A DNA stretch of 64,000 nt from G965199725 sp965199725. GTDB lineage: Bacteria; Pseudomonadota; Gammaproteobacteria; Nitrosococcales; Methylophagaceae. The stretch's first letter is position 1; the number at the start of each line of letters is the position of its first letter. The notes under the pieces are model-generated. The model saw only the letters and a program-made list of their open reading frames with translations. It searched no databases and had not been told where the DNA came from. The stretch is taken from positions 62,001-126,000 of the forward strand of contig OZ241321.1 of assembly GCA_965199725.1 (NCBI GenBank). Direction: 5' to 3'. Shown piece by piece: positions 52,413 through 62,107 of the stretch. The translations under genes were made by a program, and so were the position numbers.

Positions 52413-52874
52413 TTAACAGCTACTATTATTGGTACTGCCATCAGGCATTATAGTACGACAGAAGATAACGCCACGAAGAACAGCGCCGGTTAGATCAGCG
52501 CCGGTTAAATCAGCGCCGGTTAAATCAGAGAAATGTAATTTACTGTTAGTCAGGTTGGCCTCTTTCATGCTGGCGCCATTAAAATTGACATAATCAAGTA
52601 AGCCCATTGATAAATCAGCATTATCAAGGATTGCGTCCTGTGCCTTTGAACGGGTAAACCATACCCCAATTAATTTTGCGGCAGTTAAATTAATGCCTCG
52701 CAGATTGGCTTCGCTCATATCTACACCTTTTAACTGTTTGCCAGTTAAGTCGGCATTACTTAAATTGCAATGATGACAGATGCCAGAATCAAGCAGACGG
52801 TCAAGATAAACCTGCTCAAAAGCAAATGTGGTAGACGTTACGATTAATCCGGTCAATAAGAGCAATGATTTCAT
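52413..52874 (-). CDS. Exported pentapeptide-repeat protein
   Basis: A 153-aa protein with a signal peptide (about 1-18, ending TFAFE), a CHHC motif (GICHHCNLSNADL) and repeated A(D/N)L(T/S)G units forming a right-handed beta-helix (about residues 38-140), ending in two Cys. Periplasmic pentapeptide proteins with a Cys near the N-terminus are common in proteobacteria; function unknown. The start overlaps the stop of the nitroreductase gene by 4 bp. Confidence 0.8.
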   Translation of the reverse strand: MKSLLLLTGLIVTSTTFAFEQVYLDRLLDSGICHHCNLSNADLTGKQLKGVDMSEANLRGINLTAAKLIGVWFTRSKAQDAILDNADLSMGLLDYVNFNGASMKEANLTNSKLHFSDLTGADLTGADLTGAVLRGVIFCRTIMPDGSTNNSSC

Positions 52875-53485
52875 GGGTTAATTTTGCCTGTTAACGCTTG
52901 CCAGCCATTATAATAGAACAGCTCAGCCAGTGAGCGGCGGCTACGAGGCGCTGTTTCGCGCACACGTTGCTCTTCATCCAAACTATCTGCATCAGCAGGG
53001 TGACCAATGGCAATCATTGCCCAACAGGTAATATTATCTGGTAGAGAAAATGTGTTTTTAAGTTTGTCGCTATCAAATCCACCCATCTGGTGGCTCATTA
53101 GCCCCATGGCAGTTGCTTGCAGACACATGCTGATGCTGGCAGCACCAGAATCATAACCGACCCAGCGGTTATTGCTTCCATTATGGCTGAAGGTGTTCAC
53201 CGATGCTGCCAGAATAAGCAGGGATGACTTTTCTGCCCATGTTTGATTACCCTGTGCCAAACATGCTAAGGCGCGTTGCCAGTTTGTTTTATCCTGATGT
53301 TTGTTCCAGATGATAAAGCGCCAAGGTTCATCGCCAAAGCATGAAGGTGCCCAGCGCGCTGCCTCACATAAAGCAGTAATCTGCTCCTTAGTAACTGCAA
53401 TTGTGTCATCATAGGCGCGACCACTCCAGCGATCAGCAATGACATCTACAATAGTCTGCGCAGTGTCAGCGGATTTATTTATCAT
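52871..53485 (-). CDS. Nitroreductase-family flavoprotein
   Basis: A 204-aa FMN-dependent oxidoreductase. N-terminal RWSGRAYDD (FMN phosphate contacts) and ARWAPSCFGDEPWRFIIW, then GYDSGAASISMCLQATAMGL and PADADSLDEEQRVRETAPRS near the C-terminus. Close in pattern to NfnB-like enzymes of unknown physiological substrate. The 270-bp gap upstream (53486-53755) has no gene I can support. Confidence 0.85.
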   Translation of the reverse strand: MINKSADTAQTIVDVIADRWSGRAYDDTIAVTKEQITALCEAARWAPSCFGDEPWRFIIWNKHQDKTNWQRALACLAQGNQTWAEKSSLLILAASVNTFSHNGSNNRWVGYDSGAASISMCLQATAMGLMSHQMGGFDSDKLKNTFSLPDNITCWAMIAIGHPADADSLDEEQRVRETAPRSRRSLAELFYYNGWQALTGKINP

Positions 53486-53755
53486 GATTATACTCCTTGT
53501 CAGACGGTTTGCTTAAGCAGAGTATAACCAACTTTCCGTGCCAATGCACCGCCAATTTTTGCTGACACAGTAGCGATGATGCCCTTATTGCCAATCATTA
53601 TCGCTATCAGTTTAGGTTGATGCACTAGCGGCTCTGTAAGTAGCGTTTTGACTGTCACTTATTTTTATATCGCAAGCTATCTAAGCTATTCGTATGAACT
53701 CAATTATTAAGATTATAACTAAACAGATGTTTGTCAGTATACATTAGCCGAAATA

Positions 53756-54373
53756 TCAAGGCTGTTTAGATTCGGCTATCCACTGCTGGCGCAAATCATC
53801 ACGGTGAATATACAGCCATTGAATAGCGATAATAGGGATGGCCGACAATATTTTGCCAGCTAATAGCAATTGGTAGACATTGGCAAATTTTAATATGCTC
53901 ACTGCAATATCCTCGCTTTCATCTTTTATTCCATGGATACCGCCAATATTCGTGGTATTGACTTTAGCACAAAACAGAGTTACCAATTCTGATGTGCCGC
54001 CGGGAGAAGAAAAAAAATCATTGATTTTAATAAGTGCCTCAATACGACAGCCCGCTTCTTCCATTGCCTCGCGCCGAGCAACCTCTTCTGACGTTTCTCC
54101 TTCCTCAACTGCACCAGCGACAATTTCCAGCAGCCACTCCTTGCCAGGCGTTTGCAATGCACCAACACGAAACTGCTCAATGATGACTACTTCATCACGG
54201 CACGGGTCATAAAGCAGTACTGCTACACAATTGCCGCGTTCAAAAAGCTCACGGGTAACAGGCTCACTCCAGCCACCCTGATACAGGGTATGCTTTAACT
54301 CAAACTTTTTCAGTTTGAAAAACCCATCATAGCAAGTGCTTTCATTGATAATAGTAAGCTGTTTTTTATTCAT
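53756..54373 (-). CDS. nudF: ADP-ribose pyrophosphatase (Nudix hydrolase)
   Basis: Hydrolyses ADP-ribose to AMP and ribose 5-phosphate. The Nudix box GAVEEGETSEEVARREAMEE followed by AG (about residues 91-113) is complete. N-terminal FKLKKFELKHTLYQGGWSEP and the FFSSPGGTSELVTLF segment are typical NudF. ATG 54371-54373 gives the family start MNKKQLTIINE; a GTG overlapping the upstream stop would add nine residues. Confidence 0.9.
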   Translation of the reverse strand: MNKKQLTIINESTCYDGFFKLKKFELKHTLYQGGWSEPVTRELFERGNCVAVLLYDPCRDEVVIIEQFRVGALQTPGKEWLLEIVAGAVEEGETSEEVARREAMEEAGCRIEALIKINDFFSSPGGTSELVTLFCAKVNTTNIGGIHGIKDESEDIAVSILKFANVYQLLLAGKILSAIPIIAIQWLYIHRDDLRQQWIAESKQP

Positions 54374-54396
54374 ATACGATGGATAATTTAGCCATA

Positions 54397-55029
54397 TCAC
54401 TTAATTTCTAAGATGGTATAACGGAATAAGCCATTTTCCTTGTTAAAGTTATGCCAATTTTGCCAGTGGATTGTATAAGCATTTTTTAGAGTAATGTTTG
54501 GTTTATTTTCAAATCCCTTTCTAACTCCCCCAACTCTTTTTTCTGGTTTTATAGCAAGCTCTCCCGAAAATGTCTTGCCTTCTTGAGTTACAAAATCTTC
54601 TAGCCAAAAATTTTTGGCTTTTTTAGGCGGAGGGTCCCAGTATTCAGGTCTATTTGAAAGGAGAATTACATAACCTGATTTGATTTCATTGTGCTTTATC
54701 AGTGTTTCAATTCTCCACACGTCTTTCCAAAAACGATAAAATCCTGTGATGGCATTTCTAACGTTTGTTAAGGTAAAATTTTCACCATTACAAGAAGTTG
54801 TGAATGAAGCAGTAGGGTATTTCAGCTCAACAGCCAGACCATCACCAAAAATATCAACCCTAGCTCTTTCCTTGCCCAAAATTTCTGGAACAGTCTTTTC
54901 CATTTCTAATTTTTTAACACCACAGCCACGCATTGCCTGGTATACCGCACGTTGAAACTTTTCTTCAGAGTGAAAACAAGGCCTTGCTTGTGATAAATTG
55001 CTTAAAAGTGTATTAAAATCAATATCCAT
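54397..55029 (-). CDS. Unrecognised protein with a PD-(D/E)xK nuclease-like motif
   Basis: A 210-aa soluble protein without signal peptide. The segment ERARVDIFGDGLAVELKYPT (about residues 53-72) has the spacing of a PD-(D/E)xK active site (Asp ... Glu-x-Lys), preceded by a helix with FQRAVYQAM. A later VILLSNRPEYW strand would fit the fold core. Such small nuclease-like proteins often accompany defence or mobile regions, but here the neighbours are nudF and DUF3108. Not assigned to a family; nuclease function is inferred only from the motif. Confidence 0.55.
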   Translation of the reverse strand: MDIDFNTLLSNLSQARPCFHSEEKFQRAVYQAMRGCGVKKLEMEKTVPEILGKERARVDIFGDGLAVELKYPTASFTTSCNGENFTLTNVRNAITGFYRFWKDVWRIETLIKHNEIKSGYVILLSNRPEYWDPPPKKAKNFWLEDFVTQEGKTFSGELAIKPEKRVGGVRKGFENKPNITLKNAYTIHWQNWHNFNKENGLFRYTILEIK

Positions 55030-55060
55030 CGTAAAAATCCTTAGTTAGATTAGTATACCA

Positions 55061-55804
55061 TCAGTAACTTAAATTTGGCGTGATGGCGCCTTCTGTAGGG
55101 ATGCCATCTAATTGGTTAAGCAGCGCAGTGAATACTGATCCGTCTTTTTCAGTATGCTCTAACTTAACCGGCAAAAAGCCAAGCTTAGGCGCACACCATA
55201 GGGTTGTTTGTCGTTTTTTAGCATCAGCGCGTTCACGCATCAGTTTAATGGTTGACACATCACCCAAAGAGGTAGTGATGGTTTCTTCGCCCACTATGCT
55301 GATGATATATTCTTTCAGCTTGTCGCCATCAAGAATAAGATAATTGAGCGTTGTTTTGTTAGTAGCAAGATCAGTCATAATAGCCAGTTGATAGACTAAT
55401 TTATCTAAAGTATGGGGTTCTATATTAACTTGCCCGCGTTGTTTGTTATTACTGGTGACTGCTTGCATGGTCTGCCAGTCAAAGTCGGCACTGATATATT
55501 TTTCCTTTCTGCCGCCAGTACGTTTATAGAGATAAGACTGTGGCTGGATTACATTATTATGATAGCGCCAGATGCTAGTTTCTATGATAATGTCTGCCTT
55601 GAATAGAGCAACAATACCTGTAGGTTTTGTTGTTGAGGTAAACACTCGATCGCCGTTGCTGTTAGTCACTAGGGTGCGGTTAAGTTCGCCTGCTTGCATA
55701 CCATTGAATTCAACTAGATAGCTGACAGAAAAATCGGGAGCAGTCTGTGCCAGCGCACCTTGGGCCAGCACAGCAAATAAAATGGAAGTTATTAATCTGT
55801 TCAT
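55061..55804 (-). CDS. DUF3108 periplasmic protein
   Basis: A 247-aa exported protein (signal peptide about 1-19, ending ALAQ) made of beta strands; ATG 55802-55804 begins MNRLITSILF. Conserved features include FSVSYLVEFNGMQAGELNRT, the IIIETSIWRYHNNVIQPQSY region and the C-terminal WCAPKLGFLPVKLEHTEKDG. DUF3108 genes commonly sit next to purN/purM, as here. Function unknown. Confidence 0.85.
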   Translation of the reverse strand: MNRLITSILFAVLAQGALAQTAPDFSVSYLVEFNGMQAGELNRTLVTNSNGDRVFTSTTKPTGIVALFKADIIIETSIWRYHNNVIQPQSYLYKRTGGRKEKYISADFDWQTMQAVTSNNKQRGQVNIEPHTLDKLVYQLAIMTDLATNKTTLNYLILDGDKLKEYIISIVGEETITTSLGDVSTIKLMRERADAKKRQTTLWCAPKLGFLPVKLEHTEKDGSVFTALLNQLDGIPTEGAITPNLSY

Positions 55805-55814
55805 ATACTTAAAT

Positions 55815-56459
55815 TTAGGGTGAATAACATCCATGTCGTTTATTCTTACGGGTGCCTATGGTATCCAAGTTCTCTCCAAGAGCATTTTTGCTGCTGCCAA
55901 TTAAGCCCTTGATCGCACATGGGTAAAGATGATGTTCCTGTGCCAGCACTCGGGCAGCGAGCGTGATCTTGGTGTCATCAGGTAATATTGGCACCCGCGC
56001 CTGCATAATAACGGGGCCGCCATCAAGTTCTGTAGTCACCAGATGAACACTGGCACCATGTTCTGTTTCACCAGCATCAATAGCGCGCTGATGAGTGTTT
56101 AACCCCTTAAATTTGGGCAACAATGAAGGGTGAATATTGATAAGTTTACCAGCAAAGCAGTCAATAAACCTATCGGTTAATATGCGCATAAATCCTGCTA
56201 AAACAATAAGATCAGGTGAGTAACTACTGATCTCTTTTACTAGCGCCTCATCAAACTTTTCGCGCGATACAAAACGTTTATGATCAACAATAACAGTGTC
56301 AATGTCAGCATCGCGGGCTAAGCTTAAGCCTTTGGCATCTGGACGATTGCTGATAACAGCAGCTATAGTAATAGCCAGTTTACCTTTTTGCACAGCATTA
56401 ATGATTGACATCATATTGCTACCGTTGCCAGAAATAAGAATAACAATAGCTGGTTTCAT
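55815..56459 (-). CDS. purN: Phosphoribosylglycinamide formyltransferase
   Basis: Formyl-THF-dependent GAR transformylase (214 aa). Motifs LISGNGSNMMSII (about residue 8), VLAGFMRILTDRF (about 87), INIHPSLLPKFKGLNTHQRA (catalytic His, about 108) and HLVTTELDGGPVIMQA (about 134, with the conserved Asp). Twelve bp after purM on the same strand. Confidence 0.96.
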   Translation of the reverse strand: MKPAIVILISGNGSNMMSIINAVQKGKLAITIAAVISNRPDAKGLSLARDADIDTVIVDHKRFVSREKFDEALVKEISSYSPDLIVLAGFMRILTDRFIDCFAGKLINIHPSLLPKFKGLNTHQRAIDAGETEHGASVHLVTTELDGGPVIMQARVPILPDDTKITLAARVLAQEHHLYPCAIKGLIGSSKNALGENLDTIGTRKNKRHGCYSP

Positions 56460-56471
56460 CTAAGATGCAAT

Positions 56472-57530
56472 TCAATGGTTAATTACTATTTTGGGCATTG
56501 ATTGCTCTGATGCCGCTATATGACCAATTTGCCAGGCTTTTTCACCTAAATCAGTCAATAGCGATAAAGTGTGTGCTGCATCTTTTTTGGCTACGCAGAT
56601 CACCATACCAATACCGTTATTAAATGTACGGTACATTTCATGATCAGTAATGTTGCCTTGCTGCTCAAGCCAGTTAAAAATAACCGGTCGTTGCCAGCTA
56701 CCTGCATCAATAACTGCGTGCACATTCTCTGGCAATACACGAGGAATGTTATCTAATAAACCGCCACCCGTGATATGAGCTATCGCATGAATATTAATAT
56801 TTTCAATTATTTGCATTAGTGATTTAATGTAAATTCTGGTTGGTGCCAATAAATGTGCTACTAATGTGCTATTAGCAAATGGAGCGTTTAACTCACTGCC
56901 ACTGTGTGTAATAATTTTACGGATTAGTGAGTAGCCATTAGCATGAGGGCCTGAGGATGCCAGACCAATCAATATATCATCAATTTCAACTTGGCTACCA
57001 TCTATTACTTTATGCTGTTCTGTAATACCAACACAAAAGCCAGCCAAATCATAATCACTATCACGATACATGCCCGGCATTTCAGCCGTCTCGCCGCCAA
57101 TAAGAGAGACACCAGCCAAATTACATCCAGTGGCAATACCAGCAATCACTGATTCGGCACTATCAATATCAAGCCGACCAGTAGCATAGTAATCAAGAAA
57201 AAAAAGTGGTTCAGCGCCTGATACAATAATATCATTGACACACATAGCGACCAGATCAATGCCAATGGTATTATGTATGCCTGATTCAATAGCAAGGCGC
57301 AATTTAGTACCTACACCATCAGTGCTGGATACAAGTACTGGATGTTGATACTTGTCCAGTGGTAATGCGAACATGCCACTAAACCCTCCCAGACCAGTCT
57401 TTACTTCAGTGCGATGCGTTCTAGCTGCTAATGGTTTAATGCGATCAACCAATATATTGCCCGCTGCAATATCAACACCAGAATCTTGATAACGCAATGA
57501 TGTGGCGGTTGCATTTGTTTTGTTGGTCAT
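56472..57530 (-). CDS. purM: Phosphoribosylformylglycinamidine cyclo-ligase
   Basis: AIR synthetase (352 aa). SLRYQDSGVDIAAGN, LVSSTDGVGTKLRLA (about 62), GIDLVAMCVNDIIVSGAEPL (about 85), GGETAEMPGMY (about 135) and HITGGGLLDNIPRVL (about 245) are family signatures. ATG 57528-57530 gives the usual MTNKTN start; a frame from 57599 would overlap the divergent gene. Confidence 0.96.
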   Translation of the reverse strand: MTNKTNATATSLRYQDSGVDIAAGNILVDRIKPLAARTHRTEVKTGLGGFSGMFALPLDKYQHPVLVSSTDGVGTKLRLAIESGIHNTIGIDLVAMCVNDIIVSGAEPLFFLDYYATGRLDIDSAESVIAGIATGCNLAGVSLIGGETAEMPGMYRDSDYDLAGFCVGITEQHKVIDGSQVEIDDILIGLASSGPHANGYSLIRKIITHSGSELNAPFANSTLVAHLLAPTRIYIKSLMQIIENINIHAIAHITGGGLLDNIPRVLPENVHAVIDAGSWQRPVIFNWLEQQGNITDHEMYRTFNNGIGMVICVAKKDAAHTLSLLTDLGEKAWQIGHIAASEQSMPKIVINH

Positions 57531-57593
57531 TGTTGCATCCTGAAAATTCGGGTGGTCACATAAAAAATTATAGTGCATGGTAGAATACCACAA

Positions 57594-58646
57594 ATGCATA
57601 GATTATTTTTTGTACTTGTCTGGCTGGTTACATCCAACGTTTTTGCCACAGACATTATTGATCTTTATCAAGTATCTTTACCAGTAGCTACTCAAAGTGA
57701 AGGAGACAGATTGGCTATAGCGCCTGATGCGCTTGCTTTAGTTTTAGTGAAAGTCGTAGGCGATCGTGCTGCTCTGAATCAGACCAACACCACTGCATTA
57801 TTAAATCAGGCGGCAGATATGATTCAGCAATATCAATACCGCTACATAAAAAAATTAGATGATGACTTAACTGAGCCAGAGCACATGGAAATTGTGTTGT
57901 CTTTTAATGAAAAAGCGGTCAATCAGGCGTTGACTGAGTTAAAATTGCCATATTGGGACAAGTCGCGTCCTGATGTGTTGATGTGGATTGCGCTTGATAA
58001 TGAGGGTGACAGGGCAATAATAAGTGCTGATAATAGCAATTTACTTCTGGTAAAAACAATCATGGATACTGCTGCTAAACGTGGTTTGCCTATTGTGATG
58101 CCAATCATGGATGTAAGCGACCGTCGCCAAGTGGCTTTTGTTGATATCTGGGCTGGGTTTACCCAGCACATTATAGGCGCATCCAGACGTTATGGTGTAC
58201 CTGTTATTGCTACAGTAAGTATAGATACCATGCTGTATGGTGACACACAAGTCCGCTGGCAACTGATTATTGATGATAAGGCACAATATTGGCAATCTAG
58301 CGGCGATCTTCCTGCAGTAATACAATCAGGCATTGAAGAATTGACAGACAGGGTATCTAGGCACTTCTCTCACTTTGCTGATGGCAGCGAGGTAATCAAT
58401 ATTACATTGCAAATAAGCAATATTGATAATTATGTAGATTATGTGCGTGTTTTTAGTTATCTATCTCAGCTAACAATTGTATCAGATGTACGTCTAGCGC
58501 ACATGGAATTCGATACGCTTAAATTAATGCTGTCATTAGCAGGCGATTTGACGCTGTTTAATCGTACACTGGATATTGATAAAGTGTTGGTCAGGAGGGA
58601 GCAGGATCCTATCACAAATATAATCCATTACAGTCTGTTACCTTGA
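57594..58646 (+). CDS. DUF2066 exported protein
   Basis: A 350-aa periplasmic protein (signal peptide about 1-18, ending VFA) with the DUF2066 features LYQVSLPVATQSEGDR and ALALVLVKVVGDRAALNQ (about 30-65), RPDVLMWIALDN (about 122) and a C-terminal strand-rich domain. Divergent from purM and upstream of the CDP-alcohol transferase in many gammaproteobacteria. Function unknown. ATG 57594 is preferred over 57573 because it starts the signal peptide directly. Confidence 0.85.
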   Translation: MHRLFFVLVWLVTSNVFATDIIDLYQVSLPVATQSEGDRLAIAPDALALVLVKVVGDRAALNQTNTTALLNQAADMIQQYQYRYIKKLDDDLTEPEHMEIVLSFNEKAVNQALTELKLPYWDKSRPDVLMWIALDNEGDRAIISADNSNLLLVKTIMDTAAKRGLPIVMPIMDVSDRRQVAFVDIWAGFTQHIIGASRRYGVPVIATVSIDTMLYGDTQVRWQLIIDDKAQYWQSSGDLPAVIQSGIEELTDRVSRHFSHFADGSEVINITLQISNIDNYVDYVRVFSYLSQLTIVSDVRLAHMEFDTLKLMLSLAGDLTLFNRTLDIDKVLVRREQDPITNIIHYSLLP

Positions 58647-59200
58647 CAAGACAGGATATTCCTAACATTATTTCTTGGCTGAGAATTGGCTTAACTTTTC
58701 CTGTTATCTGGTTTTTATTTGCTGGTCAATTTGCAACAGCGATGATTTTATTTGCACTAGCCAGTGTGTCAGATGCCCTGGATGGTTTTTTAGCCAAACG
58801 TTATCAATGGCAGTCACGTTTTGGATCAATATTGGATCCATTAGCAGATAAATTGTTATTGGTCAGCAGTTTTATTGCATTGACATCCTTAGGTTTATTA
58901 CCAGCATGGTTATTATGGGCAGTATTAGCAAGAGACACGTTGATTGTAGCAGGTGGATGGTTGTACCATTGCTATCTGGGTCAATTTGATCTGATACCCT
59001 TGTGGAGTAGCAGAATCAATACTACTTTGCAGATGATCATAGTATTACTGGTTATTACTCAACAATATTTTATGTTGCCTGAGTTAGTTGCTGTAATTGA
59101 TATTGTTGTATGGCTAGTGCTGGCGAGTGTTATTAACAGCGGGACAGAGTATATTGTAGTTTGGGGTTTGCGCGCCTTAAGAAAAATCAATGATCAATAA
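58643..59200 (+). CDS. CDP-alcohol phosphatidyltransferase family protein
   Basis: A 185-aa inner-membrane enzyme with the signature DALDGFLAKRYQWQSRFGSI then LDPLADK (DxxDG...G-x3-D-x3-D; Lys replaces the usual Arg of DGxxAR) at about residues 44-70, plus five to six transmembrane helices. Likely a phosphatidylglycerophosphate-synthase-like protein (PgsA2 type). The start is a TTG (58643) that overlaps the DUF2066 stop, an unusual but coupled arrangement; no nearby ATG fits. Confidence 0.85.
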   Translation: MTRQDIPNIISWLRIGLTFPVIWFLFAGQFATAMILFALASVSDALDGFLAKRYQWQSRFGSILDPLADKLLLVSSFIALTSLGLLPAWLLWAVLARDTLIVAGGWLYHCYLGQFDLIPLWSSRINTTLQMIIVLLVITQQYFMLPELVAVIDIVVWLVLASVINSGTEYIVVWGLRALRKINDQ

Positions 59201-60224
59201 TACATTGCTTTGGCTTATAATCACGTTAGTTGCAACGTGGATATTGTATCAATTATCTCCAGCACTCACACCCTTTGTGATTGCTGGTATACTAGCTTAT
59301 CTGGTCAATCCGATTATTAACCTCTTAGCGAATAACAAAATGTCACGCACAGTGGCGATCATCATGGTATTTTTACTGTTATTGATCGTTGCTTTAGTGA
59401 TGTTTTTACTGATTCTGCCTTTACTTTTGAAGCAGACTATATCTTTATTTGACAAGCTGCCGGGCTATCTTCTGGCAGTAGAATCAATACTAACAATATG
59501 GTTGGCTAAGGTGGGGATTTCTATTCAATCATTGGATACCGAATTATTGCAACGTATATTGTCAGATTACGGTATAGATATAGTTAAACTGGCAAATAAT
59601 ATCATTAGCAACATGACTCAATCCGGCATTGTTATTTTGCAGTGGCTAATCAACCTAGTGTTAATTCCAGTAGTAACTTTTTATCTTCTGCTTGATTATG
59701 ATGGTTTGATTGCCAAAGGTAAAGCCTTGTTACCACAGCGTTATACTACTAAGGTGACTGAGCTATTATCAGAATGTAATGCTATGCTTGCTGCGTTTAT
59801 GCGCGGGCAGTTAATGGTTATGCTAGCGCTGACAATATTGTACATTACAGGCTTGACATTAATTGGTATAGATGCTGCTTTATTAGTGGGTATTATTGCC
59901 GGAGTATTAAGTTTTGTGCCTTATCTCGGGTTAACAGCAGGTATTGGTCTTGCAGGCATGGTCGCTTTTTTTCAATTTTATCAATGGTTGCCAGTATTAA
60001 TGGTTGTCTGCGTATTTGCCATTGTGCAAATAATAGAATCAGTGTTACTTACCCCTTATTTTGTCGGCAACAGAATTAGTCTTCACCCAGTTGCAGTTAT
60101 TTTTGCAATCATGGCAGGCGGGCAATTATTTGGCTTTATTGGTGTGCTACTGGCGCTACCGGCTGCTACCGTCTTTATGGTATTACTCCGCCATTTGCAC
60201 CAGTATTATCTAACCAAGCAATAG
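59190..60224 (+). CDS. AI-2E/PerM family transporter
   Basis: A 344-aa inner-membrane protein with about seven to eight transmembrane helices. Family motifs: PFVIAGILAYLVNPII (N-terminal), LNRQ-type MLAAFMRGQLMVMLALTILY (about 205-225), VGIIAGVLSFVPYLGL (about 235) and the C-terminal GVLLALPAATVFMVLL. Overlaps the preceding gene by 11 bp; upstream of hda as in other gammaproteobacteria. Substrate not predictable. Confidence 0.9.
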   Translation: MINNTLLWLIITLVATWILYQLSPALTPFVIAGILAYLVNPIINLLANNKMSRTVAIIMVFLLLLIVALVMFLLILPLLLKQTISLFDKLPGYLLAVESILTIWLAKVGISIQSLDTELLQRILSDYGIDIVKLANNIISNMTQSGIVILQWLINLVLIPVVTFYLLLDYDGLIAKGKALLPQRYTTKVTELLSECNAMLAAFMRGQLMVMLALTILYITGLTLIGIDAALLVGIIAGVLSFVPYLGLTAGIGLAGMVAFFQFYQWLPVLMVVCVFAIVQIIESVLLTPYFVGNRISLHPVAVIFAIMAGGQLFGFIGVLLALPAATVFMVLLRHLHQYYLTKQ

Positions 60225-60245
60225 CTTTCTCGTTAAACTTGCAGC

Positions 60246-60950
60246 ATGTCATTAACAGCAAACCAAATTCCACTATATCTGAACGCACAGCATTTGTATC
60301 AGTTAGATAACTTTTATTTTAAGCACACTGAATTAAAACAAGCATTATTAAATTTAGTTATTGTTTCTGGTTTTAACTTTCTTTATCTGTGGGGTAGCAG
60401 CGCCAGCGGTAAATCACACTTATTACTAGCTACTGCCCAGAAATATAAGCCAATGGCACTTTACTTGCCGCTGGCTGATCTGCTAAACACTGCTTCGCCA
60501 GACATTTTGCAACCAATTCCCGGTCTTAAGTTAATGTGCATTGATCAGTTGGATTATATTGTTGGCAAAGCAGACTGGGAAGAAGCATTATTTCACTGCT
60601 TTAATCAATTACAATATTCAGGCTGTAAATTATTAATAGCGGCTCGGCAAAATCCAGCAAGCATTGCTATGACGTTGCCCGATTTACGATCGCGCATGGC
60701 AACTGCATTGGTCTACCATTTACATGAACTAGATGATGATGGCAAACGGCGCGCTTTAATAACCCAAGCCAGAGCAAAAGGACTACAGTTAACTGACGAT
60801 GTTGCCTATTATTTGCTTAGGTATTACAGCCGTGATATGGGTACATTGATGACAATATTACATAAACTAGATAGGGAATTAATGATAACAAAAAGGCGAT
60901 TAACATTGCCATTTATACGTCAGGCGCTAACTGATATAACTTTTGATTAA
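60246..60950 (+). CDS. hda: DnaA regulatory inactivator Hda
   Basis: A DnaA-like AAA+ protein (234 aa) lacking domain IV. Walker A WGSSASGKSHLLLA (about residue 49), Walker B LMCIDQLDYI (about 98), sensor 1 LLIAARQNPAS (about 135) and sensor 2 RDMGTLMTILHKLDRE (about 200). With the beta clamp it promotes DnaA-ATP hydrolysis. The N-terminal clamp-binding motif appears as QIPLYL (residues 7-12). Confidence 0.9.
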   Translation: MSLTANQIPLYLNAQHLYQLDNFYFKHTELKQALLNLVIVSGFNFLYLWGSSASGKSHLLLATAQKYKPMALYLPLADLLNTASPDILQPIPGLKLMCIDQLDYIVGKADWEEALFHCFNQLQYSGCKLLIAARQNPASIAMTLPDLRSRMATALVYHLHELDDDGKRRALITQARAKGLQLTDDVAYYLLRYYSRDMGTLMTILHKLDRELMITKRRLTLPFIRQALTDITFD

Positions 60951-60961
60951 CAAAAGGTACA

Positions 60962-62098
60962 TCAGCCGCTAGCAAAATAATTAATCATCACACCAGCAGC
61001 AACAGAAGAGCCGATAACGCCAGCAACATTAGGACCCATTGCGTGCATCAATAAAAAATTATGCGGGTCAGCTTCCAGTCCCAATTTATTAGAAACACGG
61101 GCGGCCATTGGCACCGCAGACACGCCAGCAGAGCCAATAAGGGGGTTAATATTACCCTTGCCCAGTTTATTCATAATTTTTGCCATAATCACCCCTGAAG
61201 CAGTACCGATAGAAAAGGCAACCATACCCAGAAGTAATATCCCCAGGGTGCTGAAATTCAAAAATGTGTCAGCGCTGAGTTTTGATCCTACCGCTAGTCC
61301 TAAGAAAATAGTAACGGTATTGATGAGTGAATTTTGTGTGGTGTTACTCAGACGATCAACAACAGCACATTCTTTCATCAAGTTACCAAAACAAAACATG
61401 CCAAGCAAGGGAGCTGCATCAGGCAGCAGTAGTGCAACTAATAGCAATAGTAATAGTGGGAAAATAATTTTTTCCCGTGCAGATACGTGACGTTGCTGAA
61501 CCATCTTTATTTTACGTTCGGATTCGGTGGTAAGCAGGCGCATAATAGGCGGCTGAAGCAATGGTACCAATGCCATATATGAATAGGAAGCAACGGCAAT
61601 TGCACCCAATAAATCAGGTGCAAGTTTGCTGGCAACATAAATAGACGTTGGGCCATCAGCGCCGCCAATAATGCCAATAGCGGCGGCATCAGTAAGGCTA
61701 AAATCAAAAATAGCAAATGTTGATAATAGTATCGCACCCAGTAAGGTAGCAAAAATACCAAATTGGGCAGCTGCACCAAGAAACAGTGTTTTAGGGTTGG
61801 CAAGCATTGGCCCAAAATCTGTCATTGCGCCAACACCCATAAATATGATCAAAGGAAAAACACCTGTTTCAATGCCAACAGCATAAAATATATATAGAAT
61901 ACCACCGGTTTCTGCTAGGCCCGCGCCAGGAATATTAGCTAATACGCCACCAAAACCTATTGGTACTAGCAACAGAGGTTCAAAATTTTTGCTGATGGCA
62001 AGATAAAGCAACAGAATAGCAATAGCAATCATTACAGCCTGACTTAGCGTTATCTGAAATAGCCCAGTGCTATGCCACAGATGCAATAAATAGTCCAT
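60962..62098 (-). CDS. oadB: Oxaloacetate decarboxylase beta subunit (Na+ pump)
   Basis: Integral membrane subunit (378 aa) of the biotin-dependent Na+-translocating decarboxylase family. About nine to eleven hydrophobic helices; motifs ILLYLAISKNFEPLLLVPIG, GALMA-like MGVGAMTDFGPMLANP, IGIIGGADGPTSIYVA (Asp-Gly-Pro, about residue 145) and the C-terminal GPNVAGVIGSSVAAGVM. Could equally serve a methylmalonyl- or glutaconyl-CoA decarboxylase, but the adjacent alpha subunit is of the pyruvate/oxaloacetate type. Confidence 0.93.
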   Translation of the reverse strand: MDYLLHLWHSTGLFQITLSQAVMIAIAILLLYLAISKNFEPLLLVPIGFGGVLANIPGAGLAETGGILYIFYAVGIETGVFPLIIFMGVGAMTDFGPMLANPKTLFLGAAAQFGIFATLLGAILLSTFAIFDFSLTDAAAIGIIGGADGPTSIYVASKLAPDLLGAIAVASYSYMALVPLLQPPIMRLLTTESERKIKMVQQRHVSAREKIIFPLLLLLLVALLLPDAAPLLGMFCFGNLMKECAVVDRLSNTTQNSLINTVTIFLGLAVGSKLSADTFLNFSTLGILLLGMVAFSIGTASGVIMAKIMNKLGKGNINPLIGSAGVSAVPMAARVSNKLGLEADPHNFLLMHAMGPNVAGVIGSSVAAGVMINYFASG

Positions 62099-62107
62099 GT
62101 TTTTCCT

